Counted from the stretch's first letter, positions 35,281 through 43,418 are shown. The stretch is DNA of 64,000 bases from Leptolyngbya sp. FACHB-261 (GCF_014696065.1 NZ_JACJPL010000001.1:372001-436000); one strand, 5' to 3'. The notes: generated by a model from the letters alone, not told the origin. Numbers and translations are program-made.

Positions 35281-35970
35281 TTAGACAGTAGCAGTGGCAC
35301 CCACTAACGCACTGCATAGCTTTTGCGAGTTGCTCACCCAGCCAAAAACGCCTCCCTGCATTTTCACCATGTTGATAGCGGCTTGGTGGTTACCTTGATC
35401 AAAGGCACCGCAGCAGTCTTCTAGCAGTAGGCAGTAGTAGCCTATGTCGTTGGCAACGCGCATGGTGGTGTGCACACAGACATCTGTAGTTACTCCAGAA
35501 AACAGCAGGTGGCTAATGCCGCGGTTGCGCAGAATCAGGTCTAAGTCAGTTTGGTAAAAGCTGCCTTTACCCGGCTTATCCAGAACAATTTCGCCAGCAA
35601 CAGGCTGCAACTCGTCAATAATGGCATGACCTTTTTCACCCCGCACCAAAATCCGACCCATTGGCCCTGGATCGCCAATGCCCGCACCGACCCGGCGAGA
35701 ACGCTCAATTTTGTTGGGTGGACAGTCAGAGAGATCGGGGCGGTGGCCCTCGCGGGTGTGAATGACAGTGATCGGCGTTTCGCGCACAGCTGCCAGCACC
35801 TTTTGGATGGGCTCAATTGGACGACGGGTCATGGTGATGTCATAGCCCATCAAATCGCCGTAGCCCCCATAGGCACAGAAGTCGTTCTGCATGTCGATCA
35901 CAAGGAGAGCAGTTTTCTCCAGCGGCAGATCCAGAGGATAAGCTTCGGCAGGGACGCTGATGATGGGCAT
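35281..35970 (-). CDS. Isochorismatase-family cysteine hydrolase, biuret-hydrolase (BiuH)-like
   Basis: About 229 residues. The catalytic triad of the family is visible: Asp in LLVIDMQNDF, Lys in DKPGKGSFYQT and nucleophile Cys in SGVTTDVCVHTTMR. HTREGHRPDLSDCPPNK, RRVGAGIGDPGPMGRILVRG and LLLEDCCGAFDQGNH are very close, as I recall them, to the biuret amidohydrolase of triazine-degrading bacteria. The known reaction is biuret plus water to allophanate and ammonia. The identity is therefore plausible but rests on memory; RutB-like ureidoacrylate hydrolases or another amide are alternatives. The frame is open to 36045; the ATG at 35970 is preferred because AAGG precedes it by seven bases. No allophanate hydrolase gene is nearby. 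Confidence 0.8.
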   Translation of the reverse strand: MPIISVPAEAYPLDLPLEKTALLVIDMQNDFCAYGGYGDLMGYDITMTRRPIEPIQKVLAAVRETPITVIHTREGHRPDLSDCPPNKIERSRRVGAGIGDPGPMGRILVRGEKGHAIIDELQPVAGEIVLDKPGKGSFYQTDLDLILRNRGISHLLFSGVTTDVCVHTTMRVANDIGYYCLLLEDCCGAFDQGNHQAAINMVKMQGGVFGWVSNSQKLCSALVGATATV

Positions 35971-36121
35971 GGCAAAACCTTGCACAGAACACTTCGCCAG
36001 CACTTTAGCGGCAGTTGGGGTCTGTGAACTGTAGCTACGGGTCACAGAATCACAACTTTTTAGAGAGTTCTATTTAGAGGATTCAGTGCGAGCAGGGCGC
36101 TGTAAGCAGTTGAATCCTACG

Positions 36122-36160
36122 GTTTAGACCTGAAGTTTGGACATCCAGTTTAGACATTCA
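36122..36160. repeat. 13-bp tandem repeat, three units
   Basis: GTTTAGACCTGAA (36122-36134), GTTTGGACATCCA (36135-36147) and GTTTAGACATTCA (36148-36160) form a degenerate array of exactly 13-bp period. It spans the P450 stop codon (TAA at 36150-36152 on minus). Confidence 0.85.
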
Positions 36161-37505
36161 AGGGCTGCACCTGAGCCAAGAGTTGGGTCTGAATTTTGGA
36201 GGGCTGGCGTACTGGTCTCAGCGTGTTGTACTCAGGCGTGACTGTCCAGTCGTAATGCCGTAACAGCGTTGAGAGGACAATTTTCATTTCCATTTGAGCA
36301 AACTCAAAACCCAGACAACCGTGGGGGCCACTGCCAAAGCCGACCAAGGCACCGGGGTGCTTTTTGTCTTCTTCCCGAGGCGGTGCAAAACGGTCTGGAT
36401 CAAAGCGATCTGGGTCAGCATAGAGCTCTGGCAGACGATGGGTGAGCATCGGGGAGATATCAACATACCAACCAGCCGGAATCAGGTAGCCCCCATACTC
36501 AATGTCTTTGATCACACCGCGCGGAATGCCATAGACCGGCGGGTAGAGCCGCTCAGCTTCTTTGAGCACGTTAGTCAGCTCGGTGAGTTGCTTAAGGTGA
36601 GACAGCTCTAAGGGACCATTACCGACAACCCGATTCTGCTCAGCCCGTAGCCGTTCGCGCCACTCCGGATGAGCCCCCAGTTCAAACAAGGTCCAGCTCA
36701 GTAAGGTGGCTGTGGTTTCGTGCCCTGCGAAGAGCAAGAGCAAAGCCTGGTCCAATATCTCCGCTTCACTCAGTCGATTGCCCTCCTCATCAACTGCCGC
36801 CAGCAATAGCCCCAGGACATCGCGTGGCACTTCTAAGTGGCCAGAAGCTTGGCGCTGGGCAATGGTTTGGCGCAGGAAAGCTTGGAGTTGGCGTTTAGCT
36901 CGCTGAGAGCGACGGTGGAGGGTGAAGGGCAGCTCCAGACGCAGCAGAGCCAACCGCCCGAGCATCAATTCCGTAAACCATCGACTGGTTTGCTCAACCT
37001 CAACTTCTGTTTGGCTACCCAAAAATAGGCGGCTGGCAACGATCAGCGTCAGTTTGCGGAAATCGGCAGTCAGAGGTATTGTGCCCCGAGCCCCCCAACC
37101 CTGGAGAAAGCCCTGTACAAGGCTCTGAACGGTGTCGAAATAACTAGCAATTGCTCGACCATGAAAGGCAGGGTACATCAGCCGTCGGCTAGCGCGATGG
37201 TCTTCCCCATCCTGCAAGAGCAAGCTCCGACCAAACATAGGCTCCAAAAAGCCCCAGCCCAGATTTGATGAAACATGGTCAGCCTGCTCCATTAGCACTA
37301 GACGGTTAGCATCAGGGCCAATCAGAAAAGCCAGGTTCAGGCCCAGAACGCGGGTTTTGAAAACGGGACCGTAGCGCTCGAAATGTTGCCAGTAGTAAAG
37401 TTCTTCGTCCCGAAATAGCGACAGGGTTTGGCCCAGAAAAGGTAGACCATAATCGCCGGGCATGGCGTCTGCTGGTTTCAGCCGTGGCTTGATTTGAACA
37501 GTCAT
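36150..37505 (-). CDS. Cytochrome P450, CYP120-like
   Basis: About 451 residues with all P450 landmarks: I-helix LLLFAGHETTATLLSW with the oxygen-activating Thr pair, ExxR in LKEAERLYPPV, and heme loop GFGSGPHGCLGFEFAQ with axial Cys near residue 396. The soluble, membrane-anchor-free form and overall layout suit CYP120 of cyanobacteria, where a retinoic-acid hydroxylase is known. The substrate here is unproven. The frame starts at GTG; the ATG three codons inside has AAGGTG upstream and is chosen. No ferredoxin or reductase gene is adjacent. The cysteine hydrolase lies 179 bp downstream on the same strand. Confidence 0.9.
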   Translation of the reverse strand: MTVQIKPRLKPADAMPGDYGLPFLGQTLSLFRDEELYYWQHFERYGPVFKTRVLGLNLAFLIGPDANRLVLMEQADHVSSNLGWGFLEPMFGRSLLLQDGEDHRASRRLMYPAFHGRAIASYFDTVQSLVQGFLQGWGARGTIPLTADFRKLTLIVASRLFLGSQTEVEVEQTSRWFTELMLGRLALLRLELPFTLHRRSQRAKRQLQAFLRQTIAQRQASGHLEVPRDVLGLLLAAVDEEGNRLSEAEILDQALLLLFAGHETTATLLSWTLFELGAHPEWRERLRAEQNRVVGNGPLELSHLKQLTELTNVLKEAERLYPPVYGIPRGVIKDIEYGGYLIPAGWYVDISPMLTHRLPELYADPDRFDPDRFAPPREEDKKHPGALVGFGSGPHGCLGFEFAQMEMKIVLSTLLRHYDWTVTPEYNTLRPVRQPSKIQTQLLAQVQPLNV

Positions 37506-37514
37506 GCCTCGCAC

Positions 37515-37963
37515 CTTGCCTTCACAAGCACAATCCTGATTCTAGGGTGGCATATTTCGCCAGGCAGGGAGGAGGATGGAGAGCGAGTTCTTGTACTCTT
37601 TAGCAGTGCCTTAGAGAGAGGAAATCATGCTTAGCTGAAACGCAAAAGCAATAGTAAATCACTAGATTTTGATAAGAAATCTAAGAAATCTTGGACAACA
37701 AACCGTCGATTAAAAATTGCAGAGCTTGAATATTCTTCAGCTTGAATTATTTATAGAGCTTATAAAGCACTGTAGAAGTGGAGAAACCAAACCCACTGTG
37801 AGCAATATCATATGAGCGATATCTTATTATAAGCGGCATCTCGTAAAGCAGTAAGGCAATCGGGACCGGGCTGAGTGCTGAGAGAAGCCCTATCAGTTTT
37901 ACCTCAGGCTGGAGCTTCTACGGTACTCTTGTTGAGAAGCATCTTTACTCACCGGAAATTCCC
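37515..37963. other. AT-rich divergent intergenic region with several short repeats
   Basis: No gene seen. It separates the leftward P450 from the rightward 86-residue protein and must contain both promoters. Three unrelated local repeats occur: AAGAAATCT twice at 37674-37691 (period 9); AGAGCTTGAATATTCTT, CAGCTTGAATTATTTAT and a third partial copy at 37721-37771 (period 17); and GAGCAATATCATAT/GAGCGATATCTTAT at 37800-37827 (period 14). AT content is clearly higher by eye than in flanking genes. Confidence 0.65.
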
Positions 37964-38224
37964 ATGTCTTTCATCAAGGTCGGCAGCCGCATCCTCAATA
38001 CGCAGGCAATCGCTTGGGTCGAGCTAGAGGCAGTCGACAACGACGGAGAGACCAAGACCAGCGGCGTGAGGGTTTACTTTATTGCGCCTAGCGGCCATTT
38101 TGATGCAGAGGGGGGCATGGAGGAGATTGAGGGATTCATTGGTCCCGAGGACTTTTTCTTTCGTGGCCAAGAAGCAGAAGCCCTGCGGCAGTATTTCACA
38201 GGAACTGCACTCGATCTTGTCTAA
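37964..38224 (+). CDS. Hypothetical 86-residue protein
   Basis: No family recognised. It is soluble, acidic and without signal peptide or membrane segment. The N-terminus MSFIKVGSRILNTQAIAWVE looks like a compact beta-rich fold, and FRGQEAEALRQYFTG near the end is helical. Start ATG at 37964 is the only good one. A strong stem-loop at 38276-38314 shared with the converging Old Yellow Enzyme gene ends the unit. The long AT-rich upstream region suggests a regulated single-gene unit. It resembles small domains of unknown function common in cyanobacteria, but I cannot name one. Confidence 0.65.
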   Translation: MSFIKVGSRILNTQAIAWVELEAVDNDGETKTSGVRVYFIAPSGHFDAEGGMEEIEGFIGPEDFFFRGQEAEALRQYFTGTALDLV

Positions 38225-38275
38225 GCTCGTCCAGAATTTTATTGAATCTCTCACTGATCTTCTCACGGATCAAAT

Positions 38276-38314
38276 AAGGCAGGCTTACTGAGAAAATCTA
38301 CAGTAGCCTGCCTT
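38276..38314 (+). terminator. Bidirectional intrinsic terminator
   Basis: AAGGCAGGC plus TACTG (38276-38290, with one bulged T) pair with CAGTA plus GCCTGCCTT (38301-38314). The loop is ten bases, and TT follows on the plus side. It sits between converging genes and can end both. Confidence 0.75.
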
Positions 38315-38358
38315 TTGAGTTGATGGTTTAGGTTAAGGGTTGAGTTGGAACTACGGTA

Positions 38359-39471
38359 CTAAACCACTGCGAGATCTTTGAGGAAGGGGTAGTCGATGTA
38401 GCCCTTTTCATCACCACCATAGAAGCTTGAGGGATCCGGCTCATTTAAGGGCGCATCGAGACGGAAGCGCTCTGGGAGATCGGGATTAGCGATAAACAGT
38501 TTTCCGAAGGACACCAGATCAGCATCGCCTCGGGATAAAGCTGCCTCGGCCAGTTCCTTAGTGTAGGCCCAATTCACCATCAAGAGGCCTTTGAAGATCG
38601 GGCGGAAGTAGGATGTGGGCAAAGATGTGCCGCCGTGCTTAATATCTTGCTCGCTGGTTTCAAGCAGGTGCAGGTAGGCTAAACCAAACCGGTTAAGGGC
38701 TTCTGCAGCATAACTAAATGTGGCTTGCGGATTGGAATCGGACATATCGTTAAACGTGCTGGTCGGTGAGAGGCGCACGCCAACGCGATTGCCACCCCAA
38801 ACGCCGACCACCGCTTCAGTCACTTCCAGTAACAAACGCGCTCGATTTTCCACGGAACCACCATATTCATCGGTGCGGTGGTTGGTTCTATCCCGCAAGA
38901 ATTGATCGATCAGGTAGCCGTTGGCGCCATGAATTTCAACGCCATCGAATCCAGCTGCCAGAGCGTTAGCAGCACCTTGACGAAACTGTCCGACAATACC
39001 GGGAATTTCAGCGGTCTCTAAAGCCCGAGGAGTCACATAGGGCTGAGGACCGGTGAAAGTGTAAACCGTGCCTTCAGGTGCGATGGCGCTAGGCGCAACC
39101 GGCAAGGCTCCATCCGGCTGGAACGAAGGGTGAGAAATGCGCCCTACATGCCACAGTTGCAGAAAAATGCGACCGCCCTGCGCATGCACAGCATCAGTAA
39201 TCGTTCGCCAACCGGCGACCTGTTCTGCTGAGTGAATGCCAGGAGTATAGGGATAGCCTTGGCCCTCAGGAGTGACCTGAGACGCTTCAGTAATAATCAA
39301 TCCAGCCGAAGCCCGTTGAGTGTAGTAGGTCACATTCATCGGCCCCGGCACATTACCAGCTCCAGCCCGGTTGCGGGTTAAGGGAGCCATGACGATCCGG
39401 TTAGGCAGCGTGTAGGCACCAAGCTGGATGGGCGAGAATAGACTGACACTGGCTTGGGTGGCTTCGCTCAT
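38359..39471 (-). CDS. Old Yellow Enzyme-type alkene reductase (NemA-like)
   Basis: 370 residues, typical family length. Beta/alpha-barrel landmarks are LFSPIQLGAYTLPNRIVMAP at the start, HGANGYLIDQFLRD around residue 180 (His and Asn that bind the substrate) and GGSVENRARLLLEV. FMN-dependent reduction of activated alkenes by NAD(P)H is the known reaction; targets include enones and nitro compounds. It diverges from the arsR-araC pair 106 bp away, with an inverted repeat between, so it is probably repressed or activated by one of them in response to an electrophile. No membrane segment or signal. Confidence 0.92.
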   Translation of the reverse strand: MSEATQASVSLFSPIQLGAYTLPNRIVMAPLTRNRAGAGNVPGPMNVTYYTQRASAGLIITEASQVTPEGQGYPYTPGIHSAEQVAGWRTITDAVHAQGGRIFLQLWHVGRISHPSFQPDGALPVAPSAIAPEGTVYTFTGPQPYVTPRALETAEIPGIVGQFRQGAANALAAGFDGVEIHGANGYLIDQFLRDRTNHRTDEYGGSVENRARLLLEVTEAVVGVWGGNRVGVRLSPTSTFNDMSDSNPQATFSYAAEALNRFGLAYLHLLETSEQDIKHGGTSLPTSYFRPIFKGLLMVNWAYTKELAEAALSRGDADLVSFGKLFIANPDLPERFRLDAPLNEPDPSSFYGGDEKGYIDYPFLKDLAVV

Positions 39472-39519
39472 TGTTTCTCTCCTGGGCTAAGGGCAGGGCT
39501 GCGAACTCATGTGTTCTAT

Positions 39520-39539
39520 AGTTCGTTAAATATCGAACT
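39520..39539. promoter_or_regulatory. Inverted-repeat operator candidate between OYE and arsR genes
   Basis: AGTTCG (39520-39525) and CGAACT (39534-39539) are exact inverted repeats separated by eight AT-rich bases. The site is 48 bp upstream of the OYE start and 38 bp upstream of the arsR start, so one bound regulator could affect both genes. No direct evidence of binding. Confidence 0.5.
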
Positions 39540-39577
39540 GTCAGCACTGTAGCATCTCAGATAGTTAGAATGCAAAC

Positions 39578-39889
39578 ATGAGGCTCCTTTTTCATCCTGC
39601 CAGGGAGGATATCTCTCTGGCTGCTGTGCTCTACGCCCTAAGCGACCCTTGCCGAATCAAGATTGTCAGAGCTTTGGCAACTGGTGGTGAGGAGCAGCCC
39701 TGTGGCTCTTTTGGCATTCCGATTGCCAAGTCCACTCTGTCCCATCACTTCAAAGTGCTGCGCGAGGCGGGTATTCTGCATACCCGCACCGAAGGACGAG
39801 AGCATCTCAACTCATTGCGCCGTCAAGATCTCGATGCGCGCTTTCCAGGTTTATTGGATGCAGTGATGCAAGCCTCTGAGCCGTTATGA
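39578..39889 (+). CDS. ArsR-family winged-helix repressor
   Basis: 103 residues. The winged-helix core is clear: LYALSDPCRIKIVRALATGG (helix 1-2), AKSTLSHHFKVLREAGILH (recognition helix) and RTEGREHLNSLRRQDLDARF (wing). ArsR-type repressors release DNA on binding a ligand or on Cys modification. Only one Cys lies in the linker region (EEQPCGSFG) and one in SDPCRIK, so a redox or electrophile sensor is possible, but no metal-site motif is visible. The stop overlaps the next ATG (ATGA), so the AraC protein is translationally coupled. The divergent OYE gene is a likely target. Confidence 0.88.
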   Translation: MRLLFHPAREDISLAAVLYALSDPCRIKIVRALATGGEEQPCGSFGIPIAKSTLSHHFKVLREAGILHTRTEGREHLNSLRRQDLDARFPGLLDAVMQASEPL

Positions 39890-40734
39890 GTGCTGCCGCC
39901 TCTGAACGGGAGCAAGTCAAATTCTGGCGCACCCCAGACCTCGGCAATCTGGAACTGATGCGTGCGACTTACATTACGCACTCGTTTCCCCGACACTCCC
40001 ACGACAGTTTCGGCATTGGCATCATCGAGCAGGGGGCGCTGCGATTTAACTGTGAGGACAAGGCTCACATCATTCCGGCGGGTAATCTGATTCTGATTAA
40101 TCCGGGACAGGTTCATCACGGCCACGCCGCAACAGCGTCAGGTTGGACGTACCGGATTATCTATCCAGAGGCAACTTTATTGCAGCAGGCTCTGTCTGAA
40201 CTCAATGAGCGACGCTGCGAGCTGCCTTATTTTCCCAACGCGGATATCCACGACCACAACTTGGCGCAACTGCTATTGAGACTGCACCAGACTCTAGAGA
40301 CTCCGACGACCCTATTGGAACGTGAGTCTCGTCTGGTGTTGACCCTGACGCAATTAATCGCTCGGCATGCGGGCGAGCGCCCGACTTGGCAGATTGGACG
40401 CGAGCAACAGGCAGTGCGTTGGGTGCGGCAGTATTTGGAGGCTCACTATGCGGAGAACGTTTCACTGCAACAGCTAGCCCAGCTCACCCAGCTCAAACCC
40501 CTGCGCCTACTCCGGGTCTTTCGCCAAGAGGTTGGCCTACCGCCCCACGCCTATCTCACCCAGGTAAGGGTCTTGAGAGCCAAGGCACTGTTGGCTCTAA
40601 ATTGGCCGATTGCCCAAGTTGCTCTGGCAACTGGTTTCACTGATCAAAGCCATTTGAATCGGCACTTTAAGCGCTTAGTTGGCACAACACCCCGGCAATA
40701 TTGGTTGGGCTGCAAAAACGTACAAGACAGCTAA
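39886..40734 (+). CDS. AraC-family transcriptional regulator with cupin sensor domain
   Basis: 282 residues. The N-terminal half is a cupin-type sensor: FPRHSHDSFGIGIIEQGALRF, then AGNLILINPGQVHHGHA. The C-terminal 100 residues are the double helix-turn-helix of AraC proteins: VSLQQLAQLTQLKPLRLLRVF and IAQVALATGFTDQSHLNRHFK with the conserved FTDQSHLNR. The ATG overlaps the arsR stop. This cupin/AraC type often lies beside amino-acid exporter genes, and here azlCD follow after a short remnant, so it probably activates them. Ligand unknown. Confidence 0.9.
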   Translation: MSAAASEREQVKFWRTPDLGNLELMRATYITHSFPRHSHDSFGIGIIEQGALRFNCEDKAHIIPAGNLILINPGQVHHGHAATASGWTYRIIYPEATLLQQALSELNERRCELPYFPNADIHDHNLAQLLLRLHQTLETPTTLLERESRLVLTLTQLIARHAGERPTWQIGREQQAVRWVRQYLEAHYAENVSLQQLAQLTQLKPLRLLRVFRQEVGLPPHAYLTQVRVLRAKALLALNWPIAQVALATGFTDQSHLNRHFKRLVGTTPRQYWLGCKNVQDS

Positions 40735-40784
40735 AAGTTAACTTCCTATGCTGCAAATATCTCGTCAGCAGCAGGGAGTTGAGT

Positions 40785-40970
40785 ATGACCAAGGCCCATA
40801 CACAGGCAGTTACATGCGGCTATCGTCCCGGTGCCATTGGTAAAGTCGCACAGTTGCACGGAACTGACTACGCTGAATATCGAGGTTTAGGCTCACAATT
40901 CGAGGCACAAGTTGTCACTGAATTGGGCAAGTTTTGCAGCCGATTTGAGCTTGGCCAGGATGGCTTTTAG
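40785..40970 (+). pseudogene. Truncated N-terminal remnant of a GNAT acetyltransferase
   Basis: A 61-residue frame begins at an ATG with GGGAG six bases upstream. Its GYRPGAIGKVAQLHGTDYAE and FEAQVVTELGKF segments match the N-terminal alpha/beta part of GNAT acetyltransferases, as I remember that family, but it stops just after DGF, where functional homologues usually continue with a Trp and another 100 or so residues. The same frame beyond the stop (LLDPADYASV) is short and the azlC gene starts 83 bp later, so the acetyl-CoA-binding part is gone. The retained ribosome-binding site means the short peptide might still be translated. Probably a decayed member of the araC-GNAT-azlCD unit. Confidence 0.6.
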
Positions 40971-41053
40971 CTGCTGGATCCGGCTGACTACGCCTCGGTT
41001 TAGCCTAGAGCATTAGCTTTGGAAATTTAAGTTGTATTGTTCTGTTTTGAATC

Positions 41054-41782
41054 ATGATGCATCCGCCTTCTAAACCTTCACCCCGTTCAGAGTTTTTGGC
41101 AGGCTGTCAAGCGACGTTTCCTCTCATTGTCGGGGCCATTCCCTTTGGCCTGATCTTTGGCGCGTTGGCGGCTAGCAGTGGCTTGTCCTGGCTCGGTACA
41201 GTGGCAATGTCTGCCATTGTTTTTGCGGGAGCATCTCAGTTTATCGCTCTGGGTTTGCTGGCTACTGGAACCCACTGGTTAATCATCGTACTGACCACAT
41301 TTGTGGTGAATTTACGGCATTTACTCTACTCTGTAGCCCTGGTTCCCCACGTTAAATCGTTGCCGTCACGCTGGAAGTTACCGCTGGGTTTCTGGCTCAC
41401 TGATGAGACTTTTGCTGTGGTTATCAACCGCTACAACCAGCCAGACGATTCACCTTACAAGCATTGGTATCATCTGGGTTCAGCTTTATTTATGTATTCA
41501 AACTGGCAACTTTGCACCTGGCTAGGCTTAACGGTAGGTCGAATGCTGCCCGATGCCACTACTTGGGGCTTAGATTTTGCCATGTCAGTAACCTTTATTG
41601 GCATGGTCATTCCTTATCTCATAAATAGACCAATGCTTGCTACAAGCCTGGTCGCAGGTGGGGTTGCCTTAGCAACTTATTCACTGCCCAACAAACTGGG
41701 ATTAATTTTGGCTTCTCTAGCTGGAATTGGGGCTGGGATTGGGGCTGAGCGATGGAGTGAAGCTGAGCCTAAGCGAACTTGA
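41054..41782 (+). CDS. azlC: AzlC-family branched-chain amino acid exporter subunit
   Basis: 242 residues, with at least five hydrophobic helices. The N-terminal signature [26 protein letters not shown] and the [10 protein letters not shown] segment identify AzlC/YgaZ. Together with AzlD it exports branched-chain amino acids or analogues such as azaleucine in known systems. An ATG pair (41054 and 41057) makes the exact start ambiguous. The small partner starts 16 bp downstream. The upstream araC gene and GNAT remnant suggest a control unit with it. Confidence 0.92.
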   Translation: MMHPPSKPSPRSEFLAGCQATFPLIVGAIPFGLIFGALAASSGLSWLGTVAMSAIVFAGASQFIALGLLATGTHWLIIVLTTFVVNLRHLLYSVALVPHVKSLPSRWKLPLGFWLTDETFAVVINRYNQPDDSPYKHWYHLGSALFMYSNWQLCTWLGLTVGRMLPDATTWGLDFAMSVTFIGMVIPYLINRPMLATSLVAGGVALATYSLPNKLGLILASLAGIGAGIGAERWSEAEPKRT

Positions 41783-41798
41783 TTTGAGGATCAATTTT

Positions 41799-42131
41799 AT
41801 GAACGAAGTTTATGTGATTGGCGGCATGGCTTTGGTGACTTTTGCCATTCGCTACACCATGTTTGCCCTCAGTGGTCGTCTCCAATTCTCTGAGCCTTTT
41901 ATCAAAGCCCTGCGCTATGTACCACCGGCCGTTCTTACTGCCATTGTTGTGCCTGCCGTGGTGATACCGACCGGTTCAGACCTGCAATTAAGCTACACCA
42001 ATGCTCGTTTAATCGCTGCTTTAATCGCCTGTGCCGTTAGTTGGTTCAGCCAGAACTTATTGCTGACGATTGTAGTGGGAATGATGGCTTTTTTAGGCTG
42101 GCAATGGCTTTTGCTCACTGGGCTGGTTTGA
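41799..42131 (+). CDS. azlD: AzlD-family small membrane subunit of amino acid exporter
   Basis: 110 residues with three or four hydrophobic helices. VIGGMALVTFAIRYTMFALSGR and ALRYVPPAVLTAIVVPAV are the AzlD signatures. The frame is open from 41727 inside azlC, but the ATG at 41799 has GAGG nine bases upstream and gives a standard length. Its final 39 bases overlap, tail to tail, the 3' end of the GT1 gene on the other strand (42093-42131), an unusual arrangement. Functions with AzlC in amino-acid export. Confidence 0.9.
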   Translation: MNEVYVIGGMALVTFAIRYTMFALSGRLQFSEPFIKALRYVPPAVLTAIVVPAVVIPTGSDLQLSYTNARLIAALIACAVSWFSQNLLLTIVVGMMAFLGWQWLLLTGLV

Positions 42132-43418
42132 GGTTGCTCGACCGGCTAGATAAGCTTCGAGCGCGTCACAGGCTTTGTGTGCTCCGTTCTCAGCCTGGAT
42201 CTGGCACCCAATTTCGGCTGCCCGTTGGCTGTATCGCGGCTCATTCAAGAGTTGATTGAGTTCGACTGCAACTCGCGAGGCTGTGTAAGCTTGGCGGGCT
42301 AGGCTGCGAGCTATCCCCAAGCGGCTGACCCGAGCTGCATTGTCTGGCTGATCATGGCTGTAGGGCACCACGAGCATAGGTCGGCCTGAGCGCATGGCTT
42401 GGGCAGTGGTGCCAACGCCACCCTGATGCACAATGGCAGCAGCTTGCGGAAATAGCTCAGAGTAGGGCGCGTAGTCAAACACGGCAATATTTTTCGACTG
42501 CACTGATGGCAACACATCGGGTCCATTGTTGCCGACCAGCAAAACGGCTCGACGGCCCAATTGCTCGGCTGCTGTTGCGCTCTCAATGTAAAATTTGCCG
42601 GGATCCAGCACCGCAGATGAACCCAGAGTAAACACAATCGGTGCAGGGCCAGCAGCTAAGAATTCAGCCAGATCTGGAGCAAGGCCACCAGCACCGTGAC
42701 GGTCGTAAAACGCAAAGCCAGTCACACAAGTATGGGGTGGCCAGTCAGGTTGGGGAGCCCCGAGCAGTTCTGAGAATAAAGCCAGCACCAAATCAGGTGA
42801 GTGTTGCCCCTCAAACAAAGGGTCAGTTTTGAGGGGCGGCAGACCCAATTCAGCTCGTAGCTGGCGAATTGGATCTGTCCAAGTGTGAAACCTTAGCTTT
42901 CCTAGTTTGAGCAGGGGTCGGTTGAACCAGGGCGGTAACCCCCGCAGCGAAAGATTGCCTTGTGAAGTAGGCAGAATTGACGGGTCGTAGGCTGAGGTGA
43001 ATGAAATTGGGGCCAAAACACTCGACACCCAGGGCAAACCCCGTTTCTCCGCGAGCAAGCGCGCACCCCAAGTTAGCGGGTGGGTTACTACTAAATCGGC
43101 ACCATTTTGCAGGGCCGACTTCATATCTTCATAGCTGTCTCTGAGGTGGGGCAAAAACAGTTCGCGCACGACATACTCAGTGCCTCGCTGAGCATCCATG
43201 CTGCGCTTGAACCACTCTCGGCTTTGCTCACCCTCTGGCGAGATATTGGGCCGCATCGGGTGAAATTCAAGGCCCTCGGCCTCAATTTTGGTGCGGTAAA
43301 ACTCGGTAGTGACGATTATAGGTTGATGCCCACGCGCCTTTAATTCCAGAGCAATCGCAAGGTAAGGATGCAGATCCCCGAATGAGCCAACTGTAGCCAG
43401 AACGATGCGCCGACCCAC
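42093..43418 (-). CDS. GT1-type glycosyltransferase (UGT/sterol-glucosyltransferase-like)
   Basis: 441 residues. The N-terminal GT-B half begins RIVLATVGSFGDLHPYLAIALEL, typical of macrolide/sterol glycosyltransferases. The C-terminal donor half has IVFTLGSSAV, then AAIVHQGGVGTTAQAMRSGRP with the HxGxGT signature and VVPYSHDQPDNAARV, where Asp-Gln binds the sugar. The target may be a sterol-like, hopanoid or pigment aglycone; sequence does not say. The start is GTG at 43418. The C-terminal 15 residues are encoded antisense to azlD and look unstructured. The Uma2 gene lies 165 bp upstream on the same strand. Confidence 0.88.
   Translation of the reverse strand: MGRRIVLATVGSFGDLHPYLAIALELKARGHQPIIVTTEFYRTKIEAEGLEFHPMRPNISPEGEQSREWFKRSMDAQRGTEYVVRELFLPHLRDSYEDMKSALQNGADLVVTHPLTWGARLLAEKRGLPWVSSVLAPISFTSAYDPSILPTSQGNLSLRGLPPWFNRPLLKLGKLRFHTWTDPIRQLRAELGLPPLKTDPLFEGQHSPDLVLALFSELLGAPQPDWPPHTCVTGFAFYDRHGAGGLAPDLAEFLAAGPAPIVFTLGSSAVLDPGKFYIESATAAEQLGRRAVLLVGNNGPDVLPSVQSKNIAVFDYAPYSELFPQAAAIVHQGGVGTTAQAMRSGRPMLVVPYSHDQPDNAARVSRLGIARSLARQAYTASRVAVELNQLLNEPRYSQRAAEIGCQIQAENGAHKACDALEAYLAGRATSNQPSEQKPLPA

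Noticed and set aside
35551-36027. 158-residue plus-strand frame opposite the cysteine hydrolase
   Set aside because: Antisense to a complete catalytic triad; no start signal.
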